This document shows, one piece after another, positions 49,613 through 58,756 of a stretch of DNA of 64,000 nucleotides (its first letter is position 1; every line of letters begins with the position of its first letter). The DNA comes from Caulobacter vibrioides (GTDB lineage Bacteria > Pseudomonadota > Alphaproteobacteria > Caulobacterales > Caulobacteraceae), in contig LNIY01000080.1 in assembly GCA_001449105.1 (NCBI GenBank), positions 1 to 64,000 of the forward strand, in the 5' to 3' direction. The position numbers and the translations under genes are program-made. Below the pieces are notes generated by a model. That model saw only the letters and a program-made list of their open reading frames with translations. It made no database searches and had not been told where the DNA came from.

Positions 49613-50685
49613 GGCTTGCTCCGGACGATCAGGTCGCTGGTGACGCGCTGGCCTTCGGTGACCGTGCCTTGCTCGACGACGTCGAGACCGCCGGCCTTAA
49701 GCGCCTCTCGCAGTTGGTCCATGTCGGAATAGTTGGCGTAGGACACCGACGAGCGGATCGCGCCGTCCTGGCCGTGGACGAGGGTGTCGAGGCGCATGCC
49801 CGGGACCGATCGCACGGCGTCGAGATAGCCGGCGGCCAGCGCGCCGAAGCCCTGCCGGCGACTCGCCTGCAACCGGCCGATCGCGAACCGCGCGGGATCG
49901 CCATAGCGAGCGGCTTGCGGGACCAGCTGGACGGCCAGGGCCTTGTTGCGGCTTTCGATCGCGCGGGCCTCAAGGCCGTCCTTGGCGATCTGGGCCAGCA
50001 GCAGGATCAGCGGAGAGATCACGACGACCGCGGCGAGCACGGTCAGGCGCTTCCAGCGCAGCACGGGCCCGTCTCGGCGCGACGCGAACTGGCCTTGCAG
50101 CAGGTCGATCGCCGGCCGCTCCGCGCTCGCCAGCAGCCAGGCGTCGAGCTCGGAGGCCGGGATATAGAGGTGCGGCCGATCGCCGACGACGATCGAGGCC
50201 AGCTCCGGCTCCACGCCGAAGGCCAGCCCCTGTGCGCGCACGCCCAGCCGCTCGCCGAAAGCGGCGAGAACCGTGCGTCCCTCGGCGTCTTCGGGCAGCA
50301 GCAGGTAGTCGGGCGCCGCGCCCGTCACCGCCACGCCGCGCGCCTGAGCCGTCTCCAGACCCGAACGCAGCGTCTCGCGGTCGATCCAGACGACCAGGGC
50401 CCGGCCGTCGGCGTCGCGCTCGCCAACAGCAAGGTGCAGGCCCTCAGGGCCGCCCGCGACGGCGTCGCCGAGCTGGAAGGCGGCCGCCGCCCGCGCCTGG
50501 GCCGGACTGCCGGTCGGCAGATCGAGCCAACGGGCCACGGTGTCGGCGCCGGGCAGGACCAGCACGGCCGAGCCGCCGGCCTGCTCGCTAGGCAGCAGCT
50601 TGCGACGCACCGGTCCGGCGACGCCGGGCTCGACGATCTCGGGGGCCTCGTCGGGCCCGGCGGGGAGAAACAGCAGGCGGGTCAT
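49609..50685 (-). CDS. gspL: T2SS-2 platform protein GspL
   Basis: The 358-residue protein starts at ATG 50685 (ATGA overlap with gspK). It has the actin-like cytoplasmic domain (VLVLPGADTVARWLDLPTGS, AFQLGDAVAGGPEGLHLAVG, LLLPEDAEGRTVLA), one helix at about 205-228 (LTVLAAVVVISPLILLLAQIA) and a periplasmic GspL_C domain (GYLDAVRSVPGMRLDTLVH, VSYANYSDMDQLREALKAGG). It anchors GspE to the membrane. Confidence 0.92.
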   Translation of the reverse strand: MTRLLFLPAGPDEAPEIVEPGVAGPVRRKLLPSEQAGGSAVLVLPGADTVARWLDLPTGSPAQARAAAAFQLGDAVAGGPEGLHLAVGERDADGRALVVWIDRETLRSGLETAQARGVAVTGAAPDYLLLPEDAEGRTVLAAFGERLGVRAQGLAFGVEPELASIVVGDRPHLYIPASELDAWLLASAERPAIDLLQGQFASRRDGPVLRWKRLTVLAAVVVISPLILLLAQIAKDGLEARAIESRNKALAVQLVPQAARYGDPARFAIGRLQASRRQGFGALAAGYLDAVRSVPGMRLDTLVHGQDGAIRSSVSYANYSDMDQLREALKAGGLDVVEQGTVTEGQRVTSDLIVRSKP

Positions 50686-51656
50686 TCTTCCAGGGTCCAG
50701 CGCCGGGCGACGAGACGGACGCGGTTCGTCGGGCCGGCTTCGAAAAGCGAGGTCATGAAGGTTTCGCCGCCGGCCAGGCCGACGCGGCTTTCGAGCGAGA
50801 AGTATCGGGTACGAAAGCGGATCTGGTCGCGCACGCCGTCGACGGGCGCGGCGCCGGCCAGGGCCCGCTGGCTCCAGAAGGCCTCCAGGTCCGACCAGCC
50901 GCCGGCGGGCCGCGCGGCGATCGCCCGGCGGGCGTTCTCCGGCGGCACGGCGCCCAGAGCGATCGCCGACAGCAGCACCGCCCGGCTTTCCGGCAAGGTG
51001 TTGACGTTGATCGGCGAAAGGTCGGTGGTCGGCAGCGCGCAGACGTAGGGACGAAGAACCGCATAGACCCGGGCGTCGAAGCCGCGCACGGCGCGCAGCT
51101 CGCTGACCTCGGCCAGGGGACCGCCGGCCGTGCGGTGCGGAACGCCGGCCGAGGCGTAGCCGTCGTCCTCCAGCCCCGCCGGACCGACGTCGTTGCTGTC
51201 GATCCATTGGGCCAGGCTCTCGGCCAGGTCCGGACCGTCGGGCGCGCCCAGAAGGCCGATCAGGCTGGCCAGCTGCCGCACGCCCAGCTCGCGACGGCGA
51301 AACGGCTCGCCCTGGTCGGCCTCGACCACGCTGTTGAGGTTGAAGCAGCCGGTGGCGTCGGCGAGGCGGGCCTGGATCGCGCCGCCCTCGATCGGAAACT
51401 CGACGGTGCGGCCGTTCCAATCGCCTTCCAGCGAGGTCTTGCCGGGGTCTCGCGCCAGCAACTGATCGATGCGCGAGCGGGCCATCTGCTCGCCGCCCAG
51501 GGCGTACCAGCGGGCCTGGCCGCCGACCTGGGCGTTGAACGAGCGACGCAGGCCGAAACGGATGTCCTCCAGCACGCCCACGGCGATGAAACCGATGACG
51601 GCGACCATCAGCAGCACCGTCAGCAGGGCCGCGCCTTCCTCGTGCTTACGCCTCAT
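50682..51656 (-). CDS. gspK: T2SS-2 minor pseudopilin GspK
   Basis: The 324-residue tip pseudopilin has a short leader RRKHEEG followed by AALLTVLLMVAVIGFIAVGV, with no Glu at +5, as expected for GspK. The globular part has CFNLNSVVEADQGEP, AESLAQWIDSNDVGPAGLED (the canonical WxD region) and SPINVNTLPESRAVLLSAI. ATGA overlaps join it to gspJ and gspL. Confidence 0.93.
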   Translation of the reverse strand: MRRKHEEGAALLTVLLMVAVIGFIAVGVLEDIRFGLRRSFNAQVGGQARWYALGGEQMARSRIDQLLARDPGKTSLEGDWNGRTVEFPIEGGAIQARLADATGCFNLNSVVEADQGEPFRRRELGVRQLASLIGLLGAPDGPDLAESLAQWIDSNDVGPAGLEDDGYASAGVPHRTAGGPLAEVSELRAVRGFDARVYAVLRPYVCALPTTDLSPINVNTLPESRAVLLSAIALGAVPPENARRAIAARPAGGWSDLEAFWSQRALAGAAPVDGVRDQIRFRTRYFSLESRVGLAGGETFMTSLFEAGPTNRVRLVARRWTLEE

Positions 51657-52243
51657 CGCCCCTCCCCCGAAGTCAGGAACAGCTGGTCGACGCGGCCCAG
51701 GTCGGCCAGCGTCATGTCCAGGCGGACGGCGGTGGGGATGTCGGTCTGCGGATTACCCTTCCAGGTCGGGGTCCAGGCGCCGTTGAAGAGGAAACCGGGC
51801 TGGACGCCGCGCACGTCGCGCAGCAGCACTTGTGGCGGGCCCAGGCGCGCGCCGTCGAGCGCCGGACGCGAACGGCGCTCCAGGCGATCTTCGACCAGGG
51901 CGTATTCCACATACTGCAGCGAGGCGCGGGGATCGGCGTCCGGGTTCTCCCAGCCGCGCCGGACGAAGGCCAGCAGCGGACCGCCGCCGCCCCAGGGATC
52001 GCCGCCGGCGAAGGCGGTCAGGCTTGGGCGCCCGTCCTCTCCGCGCGTACGGCGAGCGGCGGCCTGCGAGAGGTCGGCCTTGAGGATGGCGCGGGCGCGC
52101 TGCAGCTCGGCGTGGCGGTCGACGGTGAACCTCACGGCGCCCTGGTTGAACAGGGTCGAGCCCATCACGGCCACGCCCGCCGCGCTGATCAGGGCGAAGA
52201 TCAGCACCGCCACCAGCATCTCGACCAGGGTGAAGCCCTTCAT
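51653..52243 (-). CDS. gspJ: T2SS-2 minor pseudopilin GspJ
   Basis: The 196-residue protein starts at ATG 52243 (ATGA overlap with gspI). Its very short leader MKG precedes FTLVEMLVAVLIFALISAAG. The GspJ-type domain has RAILKADLSQAAARRTRGED, LLAFVRRGWENPDADPRASL, QYVEYALVEDRLERRSRPAL and VLLRDVRGVQPGFLFNGAW. It is a tip-complex member with GspI and GspK. Confidence 0.94.
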   Translation of the reverse strand: MKGFTLVEMLVAVLIFALISAAGVAVMGSTLFNQGAVRFTVDRHAELQRARAILKADLSQAAARRTRGEDGRPSLTAFAGGDPWGGGGPLLAFVRRGWENPDADPRASLQYVEYALVEDRLERRSRPALDGARLGPPQVLLRDVRGVQPGFLFNGAWTPTWKGNPQTDIPTAVRLDMTLADLGRVDQLFLTSGEGR

Positions 52244-52611
52244 CTCGCGCCCCGGAAAAGCGAGGCCCGGGCCAGCGGCGCGCGCGAACGCGGCGCGGCG
52301 ACGGCGATGTCGACGCGGACGATGGCCGGGTCGGCGGTGCGGCTGACCTGGCGGGTCCAGGCCCACGGCCGCCCGCCTGCGGCCTCGATCCCGCTGCTGC
52401 GGCCGATGGCCAGCGGCGTCGTGCTGGCCATGGCCTCGACCGCGCGGTTGTCGAGCACCACCTCGGCCAGCACCCGGTCGGCCAGGCGGCCGCCCGCGCG
52501 GGTGTTCTCGCCCGCCAGGTTCAGCAGGGCCAGCACCGCCAGGCTGAAGATCGCCAGGGCGACCAGCAGCTCGATCAGGGTGAAGCCGGCTTCAGAAGGG
52601 GCGCGGGGCAT
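52240..52611 (-). CDS. gspI: T2SS-2 minor pseudopilin GspI
   Basis: The 123-residue protein starts at ATG 52611. Its leader MPRAPSEAG precedes FTLIELLVALAIFSLAVLAL with the normal +5 Glu. The GspI signature LNLAGENTRAGGRLADRVLA and VVLDNRAVEAMAS follows. It overlaps the end of gspH by 20 bases and gspJ by 4. Confidence 0.93.
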   Translation of the reverse strand: MPRAPSEAGFTLIELLVALAIFSLAVLALLNLAGENTRAGGRLADRVLAEVVLDNRAVEAMASTTPLAIGRSSGIEAAGGRPWAWTRQVSRTADPAIVRVDIAVAAPRSRAPLARASLFRGAR

Positions 52612-53068
52612 CGAGCGAGACGTTCCCTGCCAGATCGACGACGACGGTGCGGCGGGCCTGCCCGCGCGCGAAGGTGAACTCGGTGGGGTTGGCCAGGCCG
52701 GTAGGATCGAAGACCACGACGGCGTCGGGCGCGGCCGTGACCTGCGTGCCCGCCTCGAAGGCGCGGGTGCGGAACGGCGGCTCGTCCAGGAGACGCCAGT
52801 CGCGCCCCTCGCGGCGCTCGAAACGGTATTCGCCGTCCGACGCCACGACACGGACCTGTCCGCCCCGGAACACGGCCTCGTCGCGCGCGCGCAGGAGGGT
52901 GGCGGCGAACCGCTCGGCCTCCTGCGGCAGGCCGGGACGGCCGTCCGGCAGGGCCAGGACGACGGCGCCGGCCAGCAGGCCCATGATCACCAGAACAATC
53001 ATGAGCTCGACGAGGGTGAAGCCCCCTCGCCGGCCGGCGTTGCGCGGCGTGTCAGCCCCAGTTGCCAA
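52592..53068 (-). CDS. gspH: T2SS-2 minor pseudopilin GspH
   Basis: The 158-residue form starts at TTG 53068, with AAGGA 8 bases upstream, inside the 3' end of gspG (17-base overlap). No ATG or GTG lies in frame close to the pilin leader (NAGRRGG, then FTLVELMIVLVIMGLLAGAV). The domain has LPQEAERFAATLLRARDEAV, RWLLDEPPF-like strands, PTGLANPTEFTFARGQARRT and VVVDLAGNVSLDAP, typical of GspH. Confidence 0.88.
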   Translation of the reverse strand: MATGADTPRNAGRRGGFTLVELMIVLVIMGLLAGAVVLALPDGRPGLPQEAERFAATLLRARDEAVFRGGQVRVVASDGEYRFERREGRDWRLLDEPPFRTRAFEAGTQVTAAPDAVVVFDPTGLANPTEFTFARGQARRTVVVDLAGNVSLDAPRPF

Positions 53069-53501
53069 TGTCGGCGTCCTTGCCCTCGCCGCCCTCGCGA
53101 CCGTCGGCGCCGAACGAGAAGACGTCGATCGCGCCATGCTGGCCCGGCGAACGGTACTGGTAGTCGTTGCCCCACGGATCCTTGGGCAGGCGGCGCACAT
53201 AGCCGCCCTCGCGATAGCGGTCGGGCTGGGAGAGGCTGGCCGGCGGCGTCACCAGGGCCGCAAGGCCATCCTCGGTGCGTGGGAAGGCGAAGGTGTCGAG
53301 GCGGTAGCCTTCCAGCGCCTGCTCCAGCACCGCCACGTCGGCGCGGGCCTTCTCCTTCATGGCCTTGTCCTGGCTGGGGAGGACGTTGATGGCCACCACG
53401 GTGGCCAGCAGGCCCAGGATGACGATGACGACCATCATCTCCACGAGGGTGAAGCCGGCCTCGCGGGCGCGGCGGCGGCGGGTCTTGTCAGGGGCGCGCA
53501 T
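53052..53501 (-). CDS. gspG: T2SS-2 major pseudopilin GspG
   Basis: The 149-residue protein has a leader RRRRAREAG then FTLVEMMVVIVILGLLATVV with +5 Glu. The GspG signature is LDTFAFPRTEDGLAALVTPP, with KDPWGNDYQYRSPGQHGAID and the calcium-loop end FSFGADGREGGEG...DIGNWG. It is very close to canonical GspG, unlike the long-leader GspG of T2SS-1. Confidence 0.97.
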   Translation of the reverse strand: MRAPDKTRRRRAREAGFTLVEMMVVIVILGLLATVVAINVLPSQDKAMKEKARADVAVLEQALEGYRLDTFAFPRTEDGLAALVTPPASLSQPDRYREGGYVRRLPKDPWGNDYQYRSPGQHGAIDVFSFGADGREGGEGKDADIGNWG

Positions 53502-53513
53502 GGTCTTGGCCTC

Positions 53514-54725
53514 CTAGGTCATGGCCAGGGTGTTGATCTGCAGGATGGGCAGCAGGATCGAGAGGACGATGGTGGCCACCATGCCGCCGAGCACGACGAT
53601 GATCGCCGGCTCCAGCAGGCTGAGCAGGGTGGCGGTGAAGGTGTCGAACTCGCGCTCGAGATACTCGGCGGCGCGGGTCAGCATGGCGTCGACGCGGCCG
53701 CTGCTCTCGCCGCTGGCGGTCATGTAGACCAGCACCGGCGGGAAGACGCCCGTGCGGCGCATGGCGGTCGACAGCGCCCCGCCCTCGCGGATGCCGGCGA
53801 TCATCTCGTCCATGCCGCCGCGCAGGGCGGCGTTGCGGACGGTGCCGGCGGTCAGGATCAGGCCCTCCAGCATCGGCAGGCCGCTGGCGATCATGGTCGC
53901 GAGCGTGCGGGCCAGGCGCGCGGCATGAACGTTGCGGATCAGCTGGCCGACGAACGGCAGGCGCAGAAAGAAGCTGTCGGCGCGCAGCTTGAAGGCGCGA
54001 TTGCGCAGGGCTCGCCAGTAGGCGAACGCCAGGCCCGCGGCGACGAGGACGAGCAGCCAGCCGAAGTGCTGTAGGAAGCCGGACAGGCCGATGACGATGC
54101 GGGTCAAGAGCGGCAGGGTCTGGCCCATGCTGTCGAACTGCTCGACCACCTTGGGAATGACGAAGACCATCAACACGGTGACGACGAGGCACGCGACCGC
54201 GGCCAGCACGGCCGGATAGACCAGGGCCGTCGTGATCTTGGCGGCGACCTTCTGCTGCTGGTCCAGGAGGTCGGCCAGGCGCTCCAGGATGGTTGGCAGC
54301 GCGCCGGAGGCCTCGCCGGCGGCGACCATGGCGCGGTAGAGCGGCGGAAAGGCCCCGGCCGGCCGGGCTAGGGCGTCGGACAGGCGATAGCCTTCCAGCA
54401 CGGCGGCGTGCACCTGCTCGACGACCCACTTGAGCTTGGGGCGGTCGGCCTGCAGGGCGATGGTGCGCAGGGCCTCTTCCAGGGTCGAGACGGCGACGAG
54501 GGTGGCCAGCTGGCGGGTGAACAGCGAACGGTCGCGCCCGCCCAGGCGGTCGCCGAACATGCCCTGCCTGCCCCTGGCCGCGACCGGCGCGTGGGGCGAG
54601 ACCTTCACCGGCGCGAGGCGGCGGCGCTCCAGCTGGACGCGGGCGTCGCCCTCGTCGGCGGCCTTGATGCGGCCCGAACGCGTGGCGCCGGCAAGATCGA
54701 GGGCGACATAGTCAAAGCTCGCCAT
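53514..54725 (-). CDS. gspF: T2SS-2 inner-membrane platform protein GspF
   Basis: The 403-residue protein has a MASFDYVALDLAGATRSGRI start and two T2SSF domains (about 68-190 and 270-395: LFTRQLATLVAVSTLEEALR, MVAAGEASGALPTILERLAD; LARTLATMIASGLPMLEGLI, MTASGESSGRVDAMLTRAAE). Three membrane helices include VLAAVACLVVTVLMVFVIP and IIVVLGGMVATIVLSILLPI. It overlaps the end of gspE by 14 bases. Confidence 0.96.
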   Translation of the reverse strand: MASFDYVALDLAGATRSGRIKAADEGDARVQLERRRLAPVKVSPHAPVAARGRQGMFGDRLGGRDRSLFTRQLATLVAVSTLEEALRTIALQADRPKLKWVVEQVHAAVLEGYRLSDALARPAGAFPPLYRAMVAAGEASGALPTILERLADLLDQQQKVAAKITTALVYPAVLAAVACLVVTVLMVFVIPKVVEQFDSMGQTLPLLTRIVIGLSGFLQHFGWLLVLVAAGLAFAYWRALRNRAFKLRADSFFLRLPFVGQLIRNVHAARLARTLATMIASGLPMLEGLILTAGTVRNAALRGGMDEMIAGIREGGALSTAMRRTGVFPPVLVYMTASGESSGRVDAMLTRAAEYLEREFDTFTATLLSLLEPAIIVVLGGMVATIVLSILLPILQINTLAMT

Positions 54726-56172
54726 CGCGCGCCCCCGCCCCGGTGATGCGCAGCACCTCCTCGACCGTGGTCAGGCCTTCCAGCACGTAGCGGCGGGCCT
54801 CGTCCTTCAGGGCGACCTCGACGCCGGCGGCGGCGATCTCGTCCTCGGCGGCGTTCTGGCCGATCAGGCGGCGCACCGCGTCGTCAACCCGCAGGGCCTC
54901 GTAGACGCCGATCCGCCCCTGGAAGCCGGTGTGGCCGCACTCGGCGCAGCCGACGGGACGGCGCAGCGGCGCACCGACAGGGACATCGACGAGAGCGGCG
55001 GCGGCCGCATCGGCCGGTTCCTCCACCGAGCACGACCGGCACAGGCGGCGCACCAGCCGCTGGGCGATGATCAGGCGCATGGTCGAGGCCAGCAGGAACG
55101 GCTCGACGCCCATGTCGCGCAGGCGGACCACGGCCCCGGCCGCGTCGTTGGTGTGGACCGTCGACAGGACGAGGTGGCCGGTAAGGCTGGCCTGGACGGC
55201 GATCTGGGCGGTCTCGGCGTCGCGGATCTCGCCGACCATCACCACGTCGGGATCCTGGCGCAGGATGGCGCGCAGGCCGGCGGCGAAGGTCATGCCGACC
55301 TTGGTGTTGACCTGGGTCTGGCCGACGCCGTGGACGGCGTACTCGACCGGATCCTCGATGGTCAGGATGTTGCGGCTCTTGTCGTTCAGCAGGCCAAGGC
55401 CCGCATAGAGCGTCGTGGTCTTGCCCGAGCCGGTAGGGCCGGTGACCAGCACGATGCCGTTGGGCTCGCGCAAGGCCGCTTCAAGCGCCGCCAGCATGCG
55501 CGGCGACATGCCGAGGTCGGCGAGACCCAGGCCCGCCTGCTCCTTGTCGAGGATGCGCATCACCACCCGCTCGCCCATGCGGGCCGGCAGGGTCGAGACG
55601 CGCACGTCCAGGCTCTTGCCGCCCAGGGCCAGCGAGATACGGCCGTCCTGGGGGATGCGCTTCTCGGCGATGTCGAGCTTGGCCATCACCTTGACGCGCG
55701 AGACCAGCATGGCGGCGATGCGCGGCGACAGGCTGAGGATCTCGCGCAGCACGCCGTCGACGCGCAAGCGGACGATGAGGGCCTGCTCGTAGGGCTCGAC
55801 GTGGATGTCGGAGGCGCCCGAACGCACGGCCTCGGCGATCAGGCCGTTGATCAAGCGGATCACCGGGGCGTCGTCCTGCGGGTCCAGCAGGTCGGCGGCG
55901 GTGGGCATGTCCTCCAGCAGGTGCCCCAGCGCACCGTCGAAGTCGTCGCCCGAGGCCGAGGCCAGACCCGCCCCTGCATAGACCTCGGAGAACTTGCGAT
56001 CGAAGGCGGCGGTGGCCAGCGGCTGCAGCTTCAGGGGTACGCCCAGCGCGCGGCGCGCCTCGATCAGGGCCAGCGGATCGAAACCTTCTCGCAGGCCGAT
56101 GGTCGCCTGCCCGTCCAGCGACAGCAGGACCAGGCCGTGGCGCTTGGCGAAGGCATAGTCGAGCGCGGTCAT
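54712..56172 (-). CDS. gspE: T2SS-2 assembly ATPase GspE
   Basis: The 486-residue ATPase has a short N-terminal domain and a core with Walker A GPTGSGKTTT at 245-254, Asp box ILTIEDPVEY, Walker B DPDVVMVGEIRDAET, and His box TGHLVLSTVHTNDAAGAV. The tetra-Cys zinc motif is CRSCSVEE ... CAECGHTGFQGRIGVYE. It lacks the longer N-terminal extension of the T2SS-1 GspE (558 residues). It overlaps gspD by 4 bases. Confidence 0.97.
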   Translation of the reverse strand: MTALDYAFAKRHGLVLLSLDGQATIGLREGFDPLALIEARRALGVPLKLQPLATAAFDRKFSEVYAGAGLASASGDDFDGALGHLLEDMPTAADLLDPQDDAPVIRLINGLIAEAVRSGASDIHVEPYEQALIVRLRVDGVLREILSLSPRIAAMLVSRVKVMAKLDIAEKRIPQDGRISLALGGKSLDVRVSTLPARMGERVVMRILDKEQAGLGLADLGMSPRMLAALEAALREPNGIVLVTGPTGSGKTTTLYAGLGLLNDKSRNILTIEDPVEYAVHGVGQTQVNTKVGMTFAAGLRAILRQDPDVVMVGEIRDAETAQIAVQASLTGHLVLSTVHTNDAAGAVVRLRDMGVEPFLLASTMRLIIAQRLVRRLCRSCSVEEPADAAAAALVDVPVGAPLRRPVGCAECGHTGFQGRIGVYEALRVDDAVRRLIGQNAAEDEIAAAGVEVALKDEARRYVLEGLTTVEEVLRITGAGARDGEL

Positions 56173-58214
56173 TGCGGCTGCGCCTGGGGCGGCGCCGGCG
56201 GAGGCGGCGGCAGGGCCGCGGGCGAGGCGCGCTGGAAGTCGCGGATCACCGCGTCGAGCGAGCTGTCGCCCTCGGGCGTGACCAGGGCGCTTTCACGCCG
56301 CATGCGGTCCAGGCGCGGGCCGGTAACGGCGCGGGCGTCGTCCACCGTCTTGATGATCCGAGGACGGATGAAGACCATCAGATTGGTCTTGCCGCGCTCG
56401 CGGGCGGTGCTGCGGAACAAGCCGCCGATCCCCGGTAGATTGCCCAGGCCGGGAACCTTCTGCACCGAAGAGGTCTCGGTCTGATCCAGCAGGCCGCCCA
56501 GCACGACGATGTCGCCGTCGTCGACGAGGGCCGTGGTCTCGATCTCGCGCTTGTTGATGACCAGCTCGCTGGAGCCGACGCTGACAGGCCCGGCCACGGC
56601 CGAGACTTCCTGGCGCAGGAACAGGGTGATGCCGCCGCCGGCGTTGATCTGCGGCTTGACCTCCAGCTGCACGCCGACGTTCTGGCGCTGGATGGTGCGG
56701 AACGGGTTGGAGTTGGCGTCGCCCAGCACCTCGCCGGTGGTGATCGGCACTTCCTGACCGACCAGGATGCGGGCCTCCTCGTTGTCGAGGGTCATGATCG
56801 AGGGCGTAGACAGGAGGTTGGAGCCGCTGTCCTTCTTCACCGCGTTGATGATCGCGCCGAACAGCACGTCGCCGCTGCGGCCGGCAACGCCGCTGGTTAT
56901 GCCCGAGGCGTTGAGCAGCGAATTGATCGCCGCCTGGCGCATCGAGGTGACGGCCTCGGAGTCGCCGTCCTTGGGATCGCCCGCCGCGATGGCGCCGGCC
57001 AGCGGCAAGAGGCTGGGCGAGGCGTTGGTGTAGTTGGTGGCCATGAACGGGATCGTCCCGTTCGTTCCGCCCAGCAGCAGTTGGACGCCCAGCTGCTTGG
57101 CGGCGTCGTCGGAGACCTCGACGACGATGGCCTCGACCAGCACCTGCTCGCGGCGCACGTCCAGCTGGCGGATCACTTCGGCCAGGGTGCGCTGCAACTC
57201 CGGCGGGGCGTTGATGATCAGAGCGTTGGCGCCGGGATAGCGGGCGACGTTGGCGCGGGCGCTGCCCGGAGCGGCCGCGGCGACGGAAGTGGCGGCGGGC
57301 GTCGCGTTGGCCGTACCTGCGGCGCCGGCGGCCGGACGGCCCGTGCCGCTCGTGACGCTCGACGGCGCCTGGCCGACCAGCTGTTGCAGCACCGGCAGCA
57401 TCTGCTCGGCGTTGGCGTGGCGCAGGAAGACGACGCGGACGTCGTCGCTGGACTCGGCCCGGCGATCGAGGTCGGCGATCAGCGGCAGCAGCTTCTGGAC
57501 GGCGTCGGGATCGCCGCGCAGCAGCACCGAATTGCTGCTCTCGACCGGCACCACCGTGACCGCGCCCCTGCCCGCCTTGCCGTCGGCCCCCGGCCCGGCG
57601 ATCAGGTCGTTGATCACCTGGGCGATCTCGCGAGCCGAGCTGTTGGTCAGGGTGACGGTGTGGACGGCGGCGCGGTCCTGGTCGACCTGGGCCAGCAGGG
57701 CCCGGATGCGACGGACGTTGTCGGCGTAGTCGGCCACGACCACCGTACCGCCCCGGGCGTTGGCCACGACCTGCCCCTGGGGTCCGACCAGGGGTTTGAG
57801 CATGTCGGCCGCCGTGGCCGGGTCGAGAGTCCGCAGACGGAACACCTCGGTGGCGAACTGGCCGCCGGCCGCGCTGGGCTGGCGTGCGGCGTTCTCGGAC
57901 GGCTCGATGCGATAGACCCCGCCGCCGGCCGGCGTGGCGACCAGGTTGTTGGCCCGCAGCGTGGCCAGGAACAGCTCGAACAGCTCGCGTCGGTCCAGCG
58001 GGCCGTTGCTGGTCACCGACACCGTGCCCTTGACGCGCGGGTCGATGACGAAGGTGCTGTTGGTGGTCTTGGCCACGTCCTGGATGAAGGCGCGGATGTC
58101 GGCGTCCTGGACGTTCAGCACCTGGGTCTGGGCGAACGCCGGCGCGGCCGACGGCAGGGCCAGCGCGATCGAGGCGGCCGCGGCGAGCGCGCGCAGCGTG
58201 AGGGCCTTGGTCAT
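56169..58214 (-). CDS. gspD: T2SS-2 secretin GspD
   Basis: The 681-residue secretin has an ordinary signal peptide (IALALPSAAPAFAQ), not a lipobox. It has an N0 domain (VLNVQDADIRAFIQDVAKTT) and N1-N3 repeats to about 330 (VFRLRTLDPATAADMLKPLV, HTVTLTNSSAREIAQVINDL, VVFLRHANAEQMLPVLQQLV). A Thr/Ala/Gly-rich loop follows, then the secretin core at about 365-640 (QVLVEAIVVEVSDDAAKQLG, NLLSTPSIMTLDNEEARILV, VGVQLEVKPQINAGGGITLF, GGLLDQTETSSVQKVPGLGN, NLMVFIRPRII). It ends in a Pro-rich tail. ATG 58214 overlaps gspC by 4 bases. Confidence 0.96.
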   Translation of the reverse strand: MTKALTLRALAAAASIALALPSAAPAFAQTQVLNVQDADIRAFIQDVAKTTNSTFVIDPRVKGTVSVTSNGPLDRRELFELFLATLRANNLVATPAGGGVYRIEPSENAARQPSAAGGQFATEVFRLRTLDPATAADMLKPLVGPQGQVVANARGGTVVVADYADNVRRIRALLAQVDQDRAAVHTVTLTNSSAREIAQVINDLIAGPGADGKAGRGAVTVVPVESSNSVLLRGDPDAVQKLLPLIADLDRRAESSDDVRVVFLRHANAEQMLPVLQQLVGQAPSSVTSGTGRPAAGAAGTANATPAATSVAAAAPGSARANVARYPGANALIINAPPELQRTLAEVIRQLDVRREQVLVEAIVVEVSDDAAKQLGVQLLLGGTNGTIPFMATNYTNASPSLLPLAGAIAAGDPKDGDSEAVTSMRQAAINSLLNASGITSGVAGRSGDVLFGAIINAVKKDSGSNLLSTPSIMTLDNEEARILVGQEVPITTGEVLGDANSNPFRTIQRQNVGVQLEVKPQINAGGGITLFLRQEVSAVAGPVSVGSSELVINKREIETTALVDDGDIVVLGGLLDQTETSSVQKVPGLGNLPGIGGLFRSTARERGKTNLMVFIRPRIIKTVDDARAVTGPRLDRMRRESALVTPEGDSSLDAVIRDFQRASPAALPPPPPAPPQAQPQ

Positions 58215-58660
58215 GGACGTTCCGGAAACGAGAGGGTCATGCGGGCGCCGGCCCGCGAGAGTTCGACATGGTCGGCGGCGACGGACGCGAGGGTGACGCC
58301 GTCGGCGATCGTCTCGCCCACCGCGTAGGACTTCTGGACGCCGTCCGGGCCGGCGATGATCGCCGCGCCGCCGCCGTCGGTCTGGCGCACCCCGAACAGC
58401 CTGAAGCCCTCGACGCCGGCGGCCCCGCCGACGCGCGAAGACGCCCCGGCCGAACCGAAGGCGTCGAATATGGCCAGGATCTTGGGATCGACGGCTCTCT
58501 GGACAGGCGCGGCCCTGGTCGCGATCGGCGACGGCGGCGCGGCGACGATCCAGACGAGCCGCGCGATCTGGACCGCCAGGACGAGCAGCACGAGGAGTTC
58601 GAGCGCGATGAACGCTCGCCCCCCATGAATGCGGAATGTTTCGGTCAGCTTTGCGAGCAT
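58211..58660 (-). CDS. gspC: T2SS-2 platform protein GspC
   Basis: The 149-residue protein has one helix at about 16-38 (FIALELLVLLVLAVQIARLVW) and the homology region (DPKILAIFDAFGSAG, FRLFGVRQTDGGGAAIIAGP, KSYAVGETIADGVTLASVAA). It has no PDZ domain, as in T2SS-1. It is the first T2SS-2 gene. It lies 96 bases downstream of the TonB-dependent receptor, from which a strong hairpin separates it. Confidence 0.88.
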   Translation of the reverse strand: MLAKLTETFRIHGGRAFIALELLVLLVLAVQIARLVWIVAAPPSPIATRAAPVQRAVDPKILAIFDAFGSAGASSRVGGAAGVEGFRLFGVRQTDGGGAAIIAGPDGVQKSYAVGETIADGVTLASVAADHVELSRAGARMTLSFPERP

Positions 58661-58685
58661 CGGCGATCGTCAGGAAGTTCAACGG

Positions 58686-58726
58686 CGACGAGCGCTCCCC
58701 GCCCGCAAGGGCGAGGAGCGCCGTCG
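58686..58726 (-). terminator. Long intercistronic hairpin between receptor gene and gspC
   Basis: Nested stems form a 41-base hairpin: CGACG/CGTCG, GCGCTCC/GGAGCGC and CGCCC/GGGCG capped by a GCAA tetraloop on the plus strand. Only single-base bulges (58691, 58699, 58714) interrupt it. It lies between the receptor stop (58757) and the gspC start (58660). No T-run follows, so it may act as a partial terminator or RNA stabiliser. Confidence 0.7.
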
Positions 58727-58756
58727 ATCGGTCGCGGTCGGTCTTTCGAGGGAGAC